Assembly (NCBI GenBank): GCA_018334015.1
Contig: JAGXTI010000036.1
Coordinates: 103,199-167,198, forward strand
DNA: 64,000 nt
From: Silanimonas sp.
GTDB taxonomy: Bacteria; Pseudomonadota; Gammaproteobacteria; Xanthomonadales; Xanthomonadaceae
Direction of reading: 5' to 3'
The translations under genes and the position numbers were made by a program. Below are positions 24,221 through 31,727 of this stretch, one piece after another; the first letter of the stretch is position 1, and every line of letters begins with the position of its first letter. The notes beneath the pieces are model-generated. The model made no database searches. It had not been told where the DNA came from and saw only the letters and a list, made by a program, of their open reading frames with translations.

Positions 24221-25470
24221 AGCCTTTCCCCGCCCTGCTGGCCGCCCTGCTGCTGGTGTTGCTCGGCGCGGTCGGCTGGCAACTGCTGCGCGAACAGGAC
24301 GGACTGGTGGTGATCCAGTGGGGCGAGCACCTCGCCAGCTTGCGCGCCGAAGTGGCGGTGCTGCTCTGGCTGCTGCTCACGCTGGCCGTGCTCGGCCTGT
24401 TGGCCTTGCTGCGACTGCCGTTCCGGGCGATGCGCCGCTACTCGCAGCGGCTCGCCCGGCAGCGCCTCGGTAACGGCCTGCTGGCCCTGCAACAGGGTCG
24501 CCCCGAGCGCGCCGAGACCCTGCTCTCGCTGGCCGCCAAGCGGGCCGGCAGTGACCGCGTGCCGGCCCTGCTCTACGCCATCGTCGCCGCCCGCACGGCG
24601 GGGTTGCCGGGCCGCTTGCGTGAACACCGCATCGCCCTGTCGCGGCTCGATCCTCTGGCCAGCGCCTTGGAGCTGGCCAGTGCGGCCTTGGAGGAAGGCC
24701 GTGGCGTCGAGGCGCTGGCCACGCTCGAATCCGCCGCCGTGCGCGGGCCGCTGCCGCCGGCCGGTCTGCGCCTCAAGGCCGAGGCTCTGGCCCGGCTCGG
24801 CCGTGCCGACGAGGCCCTGCCGATGGTCGCCCGCTTGCGCAGTGAGCGCGGCCACGACGGGCCGGCCCTGGCGGCGCTGGAAATCCGGCTCGCGGTCGCT
24901 TCGCTGGCCGATGCGGCCGAGGCCAGCACCCTGTTGATCCGCTGGAAAGGTCTGGCCGCCGGCTTGCGCGCGCAGACACCGGTACTGCTGGCCCTGGCCC
25001 GTCGGGCCGGCCAGCTGCATGTCGAAGCCCAGGCCGAACAGGCGCTGGCCGAGGCGATCGAGGCGCGCTGGGACGAGGCGGTGGTGGAGGCCTGGGGCTC
25101 CCTGCCAGCCTTCGTCAACGATGCCCGGCTGGCCCGTGCCGAGGCCTGGCTGCAGGCCCATCCGACCTCGCCGGGCCTGCTGCGGGTGCTCGGCCGGTTG
25201 AGTGCCGCCAGTCAGCCGGCCCGTGCCGAGGCCTACCTCCACCGCGCCCTCGCCCAAGGGGCCGGCAGCGCGGCCTGGGAGGACCTGGGCGATCTGCTCG
25301 CCGCCGCGCAGGACCCGCGTGCGGCCCTGGCCTACGCCAATGCCCTGCGCCTGGGCCGCAGCGAACCGGCCAGCGAGCTGCCGGGCCGCGGTCTGCGCGA
25401 ACGCATCGGCGATGCCGCCACCGCCGAGGAACGCGACGCCTTCGGCCACCCCCGCCTGCCAGCGGCCTGA
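24217..25470 (+). CDS. hemY: HemY, heme-operon membrane protein with tetratricopeptide repeats
   Basis: Starts with ATG overlapping the hemX stop. Two N-terminal transmembrane helices (LLAALLLVLLGAVGWQLLRE and AVLLWLLLTLAVLGLLALLR) precede a long alpha-helical region with TPR-like pairs, including the family block RRYSQRLARQRLGNGLLALQ. 417 residues, normal for proteobacterial HemY. This is not the protoporphyrinogen oxidase also called HemY in Gram-positive bacteria. Function is linked to heme biosynthesis by context. Confidence 0.88.
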   Translation: MKPFPALLAALLLVLLGAVGWQLLREQDGLVVIQWGEHLASLRAEVAVLLWLLLTLAVLGLLALLRLPFRAMRRYSQRLARQRLGNGLLALQQGRPERAETLLSLAAKRAGSDRVPALLYAIVAARTAGLPGRLREHRIALSRLDPLASALELASAALEEGRGVEALATLESAAVRGPLPPAGLRLKAEALARLGRADEALPMVARLRSERGHDGPALAALEIRLAVASLADAAEASTLLIRWKGLAAGLRAQTPVLLALARRAGQLHVEAQAEQALAEAIEARWDEAVVEAWGSLPAFVNDARLARAEAWLQAHPTSPGLLRVLGRLSAASQPARAEAYLHRALAQGAGSAAWEDLGDLLAAAQDPRAALAYANALRLGRSEPASELPGRGLRERIGDAATAEERDAFGHPRLPAA

Positions 25471-25484
25471 GGCGGCCTGAAGCC

Positions 25485-25922
25485 ATGAGCATCGCCCCGC
25501 CCTCGCGTCCGCCTTTGTCGATCCCGGAACAGGAGCTGGTCGAGCGTTTCGTCCGTGCGCCGGGGCCGGGTGGGCAGAACGTCAACAAGGTCGCCAGCGC
25601 GGTCGAACTGCGCTTCGACGTGCGCGCTTCGCAGGCCCTTCCCGAGGCGGTGCGCGAGCGCCTGCTGGCGCGCCGCGACCGGCGCCTGAGCGAGGACGGC
25701 GTGCTGGTGATCCAGGCCCGCCGTTTCCGCACCCAAGAGCGCAACCGCCAGGACGCCCGCGAGCGTCTGCAGGCCCTGGTCGAAACCTGCCGCGAGGCCG
25801 CCAAGCCGCGTGTGCCGACCAAACCCAGCCGCGGCGCGATCGAACGCCGGCTCGGCAGCAAGCGCGAACGTGCCCAGGTCAAGCGCGAACGCAGTTCGCG
25901 GCGCTGGGAGCGGGATTCGTGA
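25485..25922 (+). CDS. arfB: Ribosome-rescue peptidyl-tRNA hydrolase ArfB
   Basis: Frees ribosomes stalled without a stop codon by hydrolysing peptidyl-tRNA in the peptidyl transferase centre. The GGQ motif is in VRAPGPGGQNVNKVASAVEL. The basic C-terminal tail that enters the mRNA tunnel is visible as RRLGSKRERAQVKRERSSRR. 145 residues, matching ArfB/YaeJ and far shorter than release factors RF1 and RF2. It starts 15 bp after hemY and overlaps the next gene by 4 bp. Confidence 0.93.
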   Translation: MSIAPPSRPPLSIPEQELVERFVRAPGPGGQNVNKVASAVELRFDVRASQALPEAVRERLLARRDRRLSEDGVLVIQARRFRTQERNRQDARERLQALVETCREAAKPRVPTKPSRGAIERRLGSKRERAQVKRERSSRRWERDS

Positions 25923-26542
25923 TCGCCCGGACCCGGCTCACGAGCCCGGTCGAGGGTCTGCCCGGCATCCCGGCCTGCGCTCCCCGCGCCGGCATTCCGG
26001 CCTGGCTGCAACGCCTGTGCTGGTGGTTCTTCCGGCGCGTGGGCGGCTGGCGCTTCGAGGGCGATTTTCCCGAGTTGCCGCGCCTCGTCATCATCGTCGC
26101 CCCGCATTCCTCGGCCTGGGACGCGGTCTGGGGACTCGCCGCCAAGATCGGCCTCGATCTCGACATCAGCTTCATGGCCAAGCGCGAGGCTTTCATCGGC
26201 CCGCTCGGCTGGTTGCTGCACTGGGCCGGCGGTCTGCCGGTGGATCGTACCGCGCCGGGCGGCATTGCCGCCCAAGTCGCCGCCGATTTGCAGCGGCCCG
26301 GCCAGGGCTGGTTCCTGCTTGCCCCGGAGGGCACCCGTCGCCAAGTCACCGAATGGAAGAACGGCTTCTGGAAGATCGCCCGCGCCGCCGAAGCCCCGGT
26401 GCTCTGCGTGGCCTTCGACTACCCGTCGCGGACCATCCGGATCGGCCCGCTGCTGGTCATGGGCGAGGATCTGGCGGCCGAGATGGCGCGGGTGCGGGCC
26501 TGGTACCGGCCCTTCGTCGGCAAGAACCGCGGCACGCTCTGA
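25919..26542 (+). CDS. Lysophospholipid acyltransferase family protein
   Basis: Acyltransferase of the PlsC superfamily. The HX4D catalytic motif is HSSAWD, in IIVAPHSSAWDAVWGL, and the substrate loop LAPEGTRRQVTEWKNGFWKI follows at the usual distance. 207 residues. The start is a GTG that overlaps the arfB stop. A proline/glycine-rich N-terminal segment precedes an amphipathic helix (WLQRLCWWFFRRVGGWRF) that may touch the membrane. Which acyl acceptor it uses cannot be told. Confidence 0.85.
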   Translation: MIARTRLTSPVEGLPGIPACAPRAGIPAWLQRLCWWFFRRVGGWRFEGDFPELPRLVIIVAPHSSAWDAVWGLAAKIGLDLDISFMAKREAFIGPLGWLLHWAGGLPVDRTAPGGIAAQVAADLQRPGQGWFLLAPEGTRRQVTEWKNGFWKIARAAEAPVLCVAFDYPSRTIRIGPLLVMGEDLAAEMARVRAWYRPFVGKNRGTL

Positions 26543-26622
26543 GGCACCGGCGTTGCGCCGCGGGAACCCGGCGTTGCGCGGCACGCCTTGAGGCCGACCG
26601 CGCCCGGCACAACCATGGCGGC

Positions 26623-27552
26623 ATGAACGCCATGCCCCGCCCCATCGCCGCGCCCCGCCAACTGCTGCGCCTTTCCACCGGGATGCCGACGTCCGACGGT
26701 GCCGGCGTCAAGCTGGTCCGGCTGGTCGGCACGCGCCAGCAGCCCTCGATCGATCCCTTCCTGATGCTCGATGCCTTCGGCACCGATCGCCCCGAGGACT
26801 ACATCGCCGGCTTCCCTCCGCACCCGCACCGCGGCTTCGAGACCGTGACCTACATGCTCGCCGGGCGCATGCGCCACCGCGACAACCACGGCGGCGAAGG
26901 CCTGCTGGTGCCGGGCAGCGTGCAGTGGATGACCGCCGGCCGCGGCATCGTCCATTCCGAGATGCCCGAGCAGATCGACGGCGAGATGCGCGGCTTCCAG
27001 CTCTGGGTCAACCTGCCGGCCAAGGACAAGATGCAGCCGCCGCGCTATCAGGACATCGCCCCGGAGCGGCTGCCGGTGCTGGAACTCGATGCCACCGGCA
27101 CGGTGCTGGTCCGGCGCAGCGGCGATGCCGCCCCGGCACTGCTCACGCCCGGCGCCAGCGTCGCCGCCAAGGTGATCGCCGGCCATTTCGCCGGCAGCGA
27201 CGGCCCGGTGCAGGCCGAGGCGACCCAGCCCTTGTTCCTCGATCTGCTGCTGGCCGCACAGGCCCGTGTCGAGGTGCCGCTGCCGCCCACGCATAACGCC
27301 TTCGTCCATGTGTTTGCCGGCACGGCCCGGCTGCCCTCGGCCGAAGGCCCGGCCGAGGTGCAGCCTGGCCAGCTCGCCGTACTCACGGCGGGCGACCGTG
27401 TGAGCCTCGAAGCCGGCCCGCAGGGTGCCCGCCTGATTCTGGTGGCGGGTCGCCCGATCGGCGAGCCGGTCGCCTGGCACGGGCCGTTCGTGATGAACAC
27501 CGCCGAGGAGATCCGCGAGGCGATCGCCGACTACCAGGCCGGGCGGTTCTGA
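26623..27552 (+). CDS. Pirin family protein
   Basis: Bicupin with the metal site expected for pirins: HPHRGFETVTYMLAGRMRHR supplies two His, and QWMTAGRGIVHSEMPEQ supplies the third His and a Glu. 309 residues. The ATG at 26623 begins MNAMPRPIAAPRQLLRLSTG, and earlier in-frame codons overlap the acyltransferase in another frame. Some bacterial pirins have quercetinase activity and others regulate enzymes, so the role here is open. It ends before a 300-bp intergenic stretch. Confidence 0.9.
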   Translation: MNAMPRPIAAPRQLLRLSTGMPTSDGAGVKLVRLVGTRQQPSIDPFLMLDAFGTDRPEDYIAGFPPHPHRGFETVTYMLAGRMRHRDNHGGEGLLVPGSVQWMTAGRGIVHSEMPEQIDGEMRGFQLWVNLPAKDKMQPPRYQDIAPERLPVLELDATGTVLVRRSGDAAPALLTPGASVAAKVIAGHFAGSDGPVQAEATQPLFLDLLLAAQARVEVPLPPTHNAFVHVFAGTARLPSAEGPAEVQPGQLAVLTAGDRVSLEAGPQGARLILVAGRPIGEPVAWHGPFVMNTAEEIREAIADYQAGRF

Positions 27553-27852
27553 ACGCAACGACATAAGCAAAGCCGCATGACGGGGTAGTCCGTTACCGTC
27601 TTCGTCTTTTCCGACACCACTTTCTTTTGTGCCAAACGGGCATGTGCCACACGAAAATGTGTGGGTTGAAGAGGCGCCGCAGCGACGAGCGCGAGGTGGT
27701 GTTCGAGGTGCGGTAGGCCGTCCGAGGACGGCCTGAGCCTCGGAGCGCGCTGTCGCAGCGCTGTCGGGTCCGTGTCGTCCTGCTGTCGTCACGCCCCGTC
27801 GCCCTCGGGCAGGATGCTTCCGGGATCCCATCCGGTTCCCGAGGAGCACCCC
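27553..27852. other. Intergenic region with small inverted repeats, no gene seen
   Basis: No convincing open reading frame. It contains a short hairpin CCACAC-GTGTGG (27647-27664), in a patch that is less G+C-rich than its surroundings, and a perfect 9-bp-arm repeat AGGCCGTCC/GGACGGCCT (27715-27734) with a 2-base spacer. The second may act as a weak terminator for pirin or as a protein site. The last 20 bp carry a GAGGAG ribosome site for the HTH gene. Confidence 0.5.
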
Positions 27853-28424
27853 ATGCACATCGACAGCACCCGTCTTCGCGAGCTGCGCACCGCCAAGCGC
27901 TGGTCGCAGGAGCAGCTGGCCGAGCTCAGCGGCCTGAACCTGCGAACCATCCAACGGCTGGAAACCGGCGCCAAGGTCTCGACCGAATCGCTGCGCGCCC
28001 TCGCCGCGGTGTTCGAGGTGCCGGCCGAGAGCCTGCTGGTGACGGCACCGACGCCGGCCACGGGCTCGCAGCCGGCGCTTGCCGCGATGCGCGAAGGCGT
28101 TGTCCGCGGCCTCGACTTCGTCGGCACGACCCGTCGCCCGGACTACTGGTGGTTCTTCCTCGCCGTGGTGATGGTGCTCGCCGCCGCCCAGCTGCTGGCC
28201 GAGTCGTTCGGCGCCCTGATCTTCCGGTTCACGCAGTTGGTCGTGCTGCTGCCCCTGGGTGCCGCCAGCGCGCGCCGCCTGCGCGACGCCTGCGCGACGC
28301 CGGACTGAGCCCGTGGTGGACGTTGATCGCCTTCGCGCCGGTGGCGGGGATCGTGGTGCTGCTCTACCTGCACACCTTCCCGAGCAAGGCCGCCGAGGTC
28401 CCGGCGGACGCAACCGCGGCATGA
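27853..28424 (+). pseudogene. HTH (XRE-type) - DUF805 membrane regulator, frameshifted
   Basis: The ATG at 27853, after GAGGAG, starts a helix-turn-helix domain (LRELRTAKRWSQEQLAELSG, LNLRTIQRLETG). From about residue 85 a DUF805 membrane domain follows, with helices WWFFLAVVMVLAAAQLLAES and FTQLVVLLPLGAASARRLRD. The frame ends at 28308 (...RDACATPD). The expected continuation, GLSPWWTLIAFAPVAGIVVL through PADATAA, is in another frame and ends at 28424. The break is an 11-bp tandem duplication at 28280-28301. Removing one copy restores a 186-residue protein with the DUF805 signature RRLRDAGLSPWW. As it stands, the product would lack the last membrane helix. Confidence 0.82.
28280..28301 (+). 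repeat. 11-bp tandem duplication breaking the HTH-DUF805 gene
   Basis: Two adjacent identical copies of TGCGCGACGCC at 28280-28290 and 28291-28301. Eleven bases shift the frame by two. The copies are perfect, suggesting a recent event by slipped replication. The same unit could be lost again, restoring the gene. Confidence 0.9.
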
Positions 28425-28433
28425 GGCCCGCGC

Positions 28434-29144
28434 TCAGCGGCCTTCGGCCTCGAAGGCCCGCACGTCCGTCAGCGCCAGCTCGGCGCGACGCACGCTCTGG
28501 CCGGCGGGGTCGGCCCGCATCGCCGCCGCGAGCCGCGGGTGGCGATACACCCAGCGCAGGCCGGCGCCGATCAGCGCGGTGAAGACGATGCCGGAAGCGA
28601 TCCATGCGCCGACGAGTCCCGGTCGTTGGGTCCAGAGGTCGACACCGGCGGCGGCGAAGCCCATCAGCAGCAGCGGCACCCAGATCACGCCGCCGGCGAG
28701 GCCCAGCACCCAGCCGATCGTTTCGCGCCAGCGCCGCAGCGCGGCGAGGGCGCCCTGCATGTCGAGCACCGCACCGGTCATCCGCACGCGGCGGATCAGC
28801 GAGAGTTCCTGGCCGGCGGAGGCGATCAGGGCGATGGCGTAGAGCTGCACCGCGATCCCGCTGGCGACGAGGCTGACGCTTCCCGTTTCGCCGATGCGCG
28901 ATCCCCAGAACGTCGCGGCGACGACGAGCAGGACGGCGCCGATCACGGCCTGCACGCCCAACCCGATGGCCAGCGGGCGCAGCGCCCTGCGGCTGGCGAG
29001 TTGTCCGGCCTTCGCGCGCGCTTCCGCATCGCGGGCGCGCTCGAGGTCGTTCGTTTGCGCCTGCAGCGCTTCGATGCGGGTCAGCCGCTCGTCCAGCGCT
29101 TTCCACGTGGTCTTGAGGGTGTCGAGGTTCATGGCGGTCTCCAT
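28434..29144 (-). CDS. Four-helix membrane protein, partner of the ECF sigma factor
   Basis: The N-terminal 60 residues form a coiled coil (LKTTWKALDERLTRIEALQA), followed by four membrane helices, roughly ALRPLAIGLGVQAVIGAVLL, GSVSLVASGIAVQLYAIALI, IGWVLGLAGGVIWVPLLLMG and IASGIVFTALIGAGLRWVYR. 236 residues. It begins 2 bp after the ECF sigma gene stop if the first ATG is used, or at MNLDTLKTTW (29132). There is no zinc-binding HxxxCxxC anti-sigma motif. Position and coupling suggest it controls or serves the sigma factor, but that is inference. Confidence 0.72.
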   Translation of the reverse strand: METAMNLDTLKTTWKALDERLTRIEALQAQTNDLERARDAEARAKAGQLASRRALRPLAIGLGVQAVIGAVLLVVAATFWGSRIGETGSVSLVASGIAVQLYAIALIASAGQELSLIRRVRMTGAVLDMQGALAALRRWRETIGWVLGLAGGVIWVPLLLMGFAAAGVDLWTQRPGLVGAWIASGIVFTALIGAGLRWVYRHPRLAAAMRADPAGQSVRRAELALTDVRAFEAEGR

Positions 29145-29146
29145 GA

Positions 29147-29722
29147 TCAGGGGGCCAGTTCAGTGCGCAGTCGCGCCTTCAGTCGGTTGAGGCGGACGCC
29201 GACGTTGCTCTCGGAGAGGCCGAGCACGTCGCCGATCTCGCGGTAGGGCAGGTCGTCGAGCCAGAGCAGCAGCAGCGCGCGGTTCAGCGGATCAAGCGCG
29301 GCGATGACGCGGTGCAGGTCGCGCTGCTGGGCGATCTGTTCCGGCGTGGCACCGGGGTCGACGAGGTGATCGATCGGGTCGTGTGCGTCGTCGTCGAGCG
29401 AGTCCGTCGCGCCCGAGGTGCCGCGCCCCGGGGCACGCATCGCGCGGCCGCCTCGGGCCTGCGTCGCGCGCCGCCCACTCAGGCAGACATTGAGCGCCAC
29501 GCGGTAGGCCCAGGTGGCGAACGGCCTCTCGCCGTCCCATGCGGGGAACACGGCCCACAGCTGCGCGGCCATGTCCTGCTCGAGGTCGGCGCGGTCGGCC
29601 GGGCAGTCGCTGAAGCCCCAGGCGATCTTGCGCAGCAGGCCGCGGTGCTGGGCGAGCAGCATCGCGAAGCGTTCGCGGCGGAGGTCGATGGTGTCGGTCA
29701 TCGGGGCGGTGAGGGCGTCCAT
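29147..29722 (-). CDS. ECF-family RNA polymerase sigma factor
   Basis: Contains region 2 (DLEQDMAAQLWAVFPAWDGE, PFATWAYRVALNVCLSGRRA) and region 4 (LDPLNRALLLLWLDDLPYRE, IGDVLGLSESNVGVRLNRLK), joined by a linker rich in Arg, Gly and Asp. 191 residues from the ATG at 29722, and a start at 29701 (MTDTIDLRRE) is also possible. The downstream membrane-protein gene is translationally coupled, as expected for a sigma and its regulator. No target promoter could be identified. Confidence 0.88.
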   Translation of the reverse strand: MDALTAPMTDTIDLRRERFAMLLAQHRGLLRKIAWGFSDCPADRADLEQDMAAQLWAVFPAWDGERPFATWAYRVALNVCLSGRRATQARGGRAMRAPGRGTSGATDSLDDDAHDPIDHLVDPGATPEQIAQQRDLHRVIAALDPLNRALLLLWLDDLPYREIGDVLGLSESNVGVRLNRLKARLRTELAP

Positions 29723-29768
29723 GCCGGGGTGATACGCCCCGGATGCCGCCATCCTTACATCGACGGGT

Positions 29769-30101
29769 TCAGGACACCCCGACGATCGCCACGAGGGTGG
29801 CCCGAGGCGTCGAAGACGGATGCAGGGCGATATCCACCACCACCACGGCCCCTTCGGGACACCGCGCTTGCAGCGTCCGAAGCGCTTCGTCGCCGCCTTC
29901 GCCAAGGATGTGCAAGGGCCCCTGTTGCGGGACGCCACCCACGATCTCCCAAGAGGACAGGGTCAGCTGCATCGACCAGAGCGAGCCGTCGACCCGCGTC
30001 GCACAAGGTCCGGGTCGGGCGACACGGCCACGCACGCGGAGCGGCACGGTCGCCGACGATCCTCGCCGAAGCCACCCCCATCGCTTGAACCAGCGGGGCA
30101 T
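29769..30101 (-). CDS. Small hypothetical protein
   Basis: 110 residues from an ATG at 30101: a basic, Trp-rich N-terminus (MPRWFKRWGWLRRGSS) followed by a beta-rich part (LRVRGRVARPGPCATRVDGS, AVVVVDIALHPS, ATLVAIVGVS). No signal peptide and no motif known to me. It sits between rnk and the sigma gene on the same strand, with gaps of 22 and 46 bp, which supports a real gene. The fold could be OB-like, but this is only an impression from strand spacing. Confidence 0.5.
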   Translation of the reverse strand: MPRWFKRWGWLRRGSSATVPLRVRGRVARPGPCATRVDGSLWSMQLTLSSWEIVGGVPQQGPLHILGEGGDEALRTLQARCPEGAVVVVDIALHPSSTPRATLVAIVGVS

Positions 30102-30123
30102 GCGCGGGTCCTCTCCTTCGTCG

Positions 30124-30519
30124 TCAGTAGGACGGGTGTGCCACAACCCGCGTCACCCGGAAGCTCGTGGTCCGGCCGCCGGGCAGGGGCCAATCGATGG
30201 ACTGGCCGACCGACAGCCCGATGAGGGCAGCACCCGCCGGCGAGAGGATCGAAACATCGCCGGCGACCTGTCCGGCTTCTTGCGGATAAACCAGGCGGAC
30301 CTCATGCGTTGCGCCGCTGATCTCGTCGAGGAAGCCGACGCGCGAATGCATCGTGACCACGTCGCCCGGCATCGCCGACGGCTCGCGCAGCTCGGCGCGA
30401 GCGAGTTCCTCCTCCAGCTTGGCGACGACCTCCTCGCTGCCCTCGGGGGCATGTTCGAGCAAAGCCTCCAGGCGTCGGGCGACATCGGTGGCGATCAGGA
30501 TCGGGGGTGGCAGGGCCAT
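30124..30519 (-). CDS. rnk: Rnk, GreA/GreB-like nucleoside diphosphate kinase regulator
   Basis: RNA-polymerase-binding protein of the Gre superfamily with a short coiled-coil N-terminus and an FKBP-like C-terminal domain. Blocks are HAPEGSEEVVAKLEEELARA, MPGDVVTMHSRVGFLDE, HEVRLVYPQEA and SILSPAGAALIGLSVGQSID. 131 residues, right for Rnk and too short for GreA. It follows a LysR gene behind a terminator. Confidence 0.9.
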   Translation of the reverse strand: MALPPPILIATDVARRLEALLEHAPEGSEEVVAKLEEELARAELREPSAMPGDVVTMHSRVGFLDEISGATHEVRLVYPQEAGQVAGDVSILSPAGAALIGLSVGQSIDWPLPGGRTTSFRVTRVVAHPSY

Positions 30520-30537
30520 GGCGGTTCTCCAAAGCGA

Positions 30538-30565
30538 AAGGGCAGGCGCCGGAGCACCTGCCCTT
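30538..30565 (-). terminator. Terminator after the LysR gene
   Basis: Hairpin with 9-bp arms AAGGGCAGG and CCTGCCCTT and a 10-nt loop. In the minus direction it is followed by TTTCGCTTT, so it probably ends the LysR transcript just before rnk. Confidence 0.65.
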
Positions 30566-30630
30566 GGACCGATAAATTATGTGAGGGCACGCTAGCCCCT
30601 TGCCGAGGGAAGGTCAAACCCGAGGTCCGC

Positions 30631-31641
30631 TCACCGCTCCGAATGCCCCGCCTCGAACCAGTCCTTGCGCTTGAACAGGCCCGGCTTGATCAGGTCGACA
30701 AACGCACGCGCCGGGCCGGACAGGGACTTGCCCTTGCGCACCAGCACGCCGTAGGTGCGCGAGGGGAAGTACTCGCGCAGCGGCCGGGCGACGAGGCGCG
30801 ATTTATCGGCGTCGGTGAGGCACAGCGCGGAAACGACCGAGATGCCGAGGCCCTGCGCGACGTACTGCTTGATGACCTCCCAGCCGCCCACTTCGATGGC
30901 GACGGTGTAGGGCAGGCGGCGCTGCTCGAAGACGGTGGTCACCATGCGCCAGGTCGAGAGCTGTTTCGGCGGCAGGATCAGCCCGTGCGGCGACAGGTCT
31001 TCCAGCTTGATCGTGGACTTCTTCGCCAGCGGATGCGTGGGTGCGGTGATCAGCATGGCGTCGAAGCGCTGCAGCGGCGCGTAGTCGAGGTCGTTGGGCA
31101 CTTCCCACATCGCACCGACGGCGAAATCCACTTCGTCGGCGCGCAGCTTCGCCAGCCCTGCCTGCCCGGTAACGCTGTGCAGGTGCAGGCGCACCTCGGG
31201 CCGCAGTGCGCGGAAGGCGGCCAGTGGCTCGGGCAGCAGGTGCAGCAGGGTCGATGAGCCGGCGGCGATGTGCAGTTCGCCGCCGTCGAGGCCGTCCTGG
31301 CTGCCGCGAAACGCCTCGTCGAGGCCCTCGAAGCTGTCGATCAGCGGACGCGCGAGGTCGTACAGCGCTTGGCCCTCGCGGGTCAGCGACAGGCGCCGGC
31401 CGACGCGCTCCAGCAGGGCCACGCCGTAGTGGCTTTCCAGCGCCTTGAGCTGCAGGGAAACCGCTGGCTGGCTGAGGAACAGGGCTTCCGCGGCGCGGCT
31501 CACCGAGCCCAGTCGTGCCACTTGGCAGAAGGCCTGCAAGGGCTTGAGGCGGCTGCCCTTGTAGTAGAAGCGGCCCGATTCCGACTCGGTCTTCCGCTCC
31601 AATGCCGGTTTTTGGCTGCGCTTTCGCGTCATGTTGGCCAT
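30631..31641 (-). CDS. LysR-family regulator, likely of the glyoxylate shunt
   Basis: The winged helix is LQAFCQVARLGSVSRAAEAL with FLSQPAVSLQLKALESHYGV, followed by an effector-binding domain (GGELHIAAGSSTLLHLLPEP, ...ISVVSALCLTD). 336 residues with an extra basic N-terminal segment before the helix-turn-helix (MANMTRKRSQKPALERKTES). It is divergent from aceB with an 86-bp AT-rich gap, the usual arrangement for a LysR protein controlling its neighbour. Its ligand is unknown. Confidence 0.9.
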   Translation of the reverse strand: MANMTRKRSQKPALERKTESESGRFYYKGSRLKPLQAFCQVARLGSVSRAAEALFLSQPAVSLQLKALESHYGVALLERVGRRLSLTREGQALYDLARPLIDSFEGLDEAFRGSQDGLDGGELHIAAGSSTLLHLLPEPLAAFRALRPEVRLHLHSVTGQAGLAKLRADEVDFAVGAMWEVPNDLDYAPLQRFDAMLITAPTHPLAKKSTIKLEDLSPHGLILPPKQLSTWRMVTTVFEQRRLPYTVAIEVGGWEVIKQYVAQGLGISVVSALCLTDADKSRLVARPLREYFPSRTYGVLVRKGKSLSGPARAFVDLIKPGLFKRKDWFEAGHSER

Positions 31642-31727
31642 GGTTTCCGATGGATATTTGAGGAACTAATACATCGTATCCACAGATTTGCTTTGTCAAC
31701 AATCATTGGCAGGGTGAGTTTGGGCTC
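31642..31727. promoter_or_regulatory. Shared control region of lysR and aceB
   Basis: This 86-bp gap is clearly AT-rich against a G+C-rich background. It contains the imperfectly spaced palindrome ATACATCGTAT (31669-31679) and several T-N11-A arrangements typical of LysR sites. A TTGTCA hexamer (31693-31698) could be a -35 element for aceB, but no convincing -10 was seen at the right distance. Confidence 0.5.

Noticed and set aside
26547-26579. Direct repeat CCGGCGTTGCGC twice between the acyltransferase and pirin genes
   Set aside because: Only 12 bp, two copies, in very G+C-rich sequence. Not enough to claim a regulatory or mobile element.
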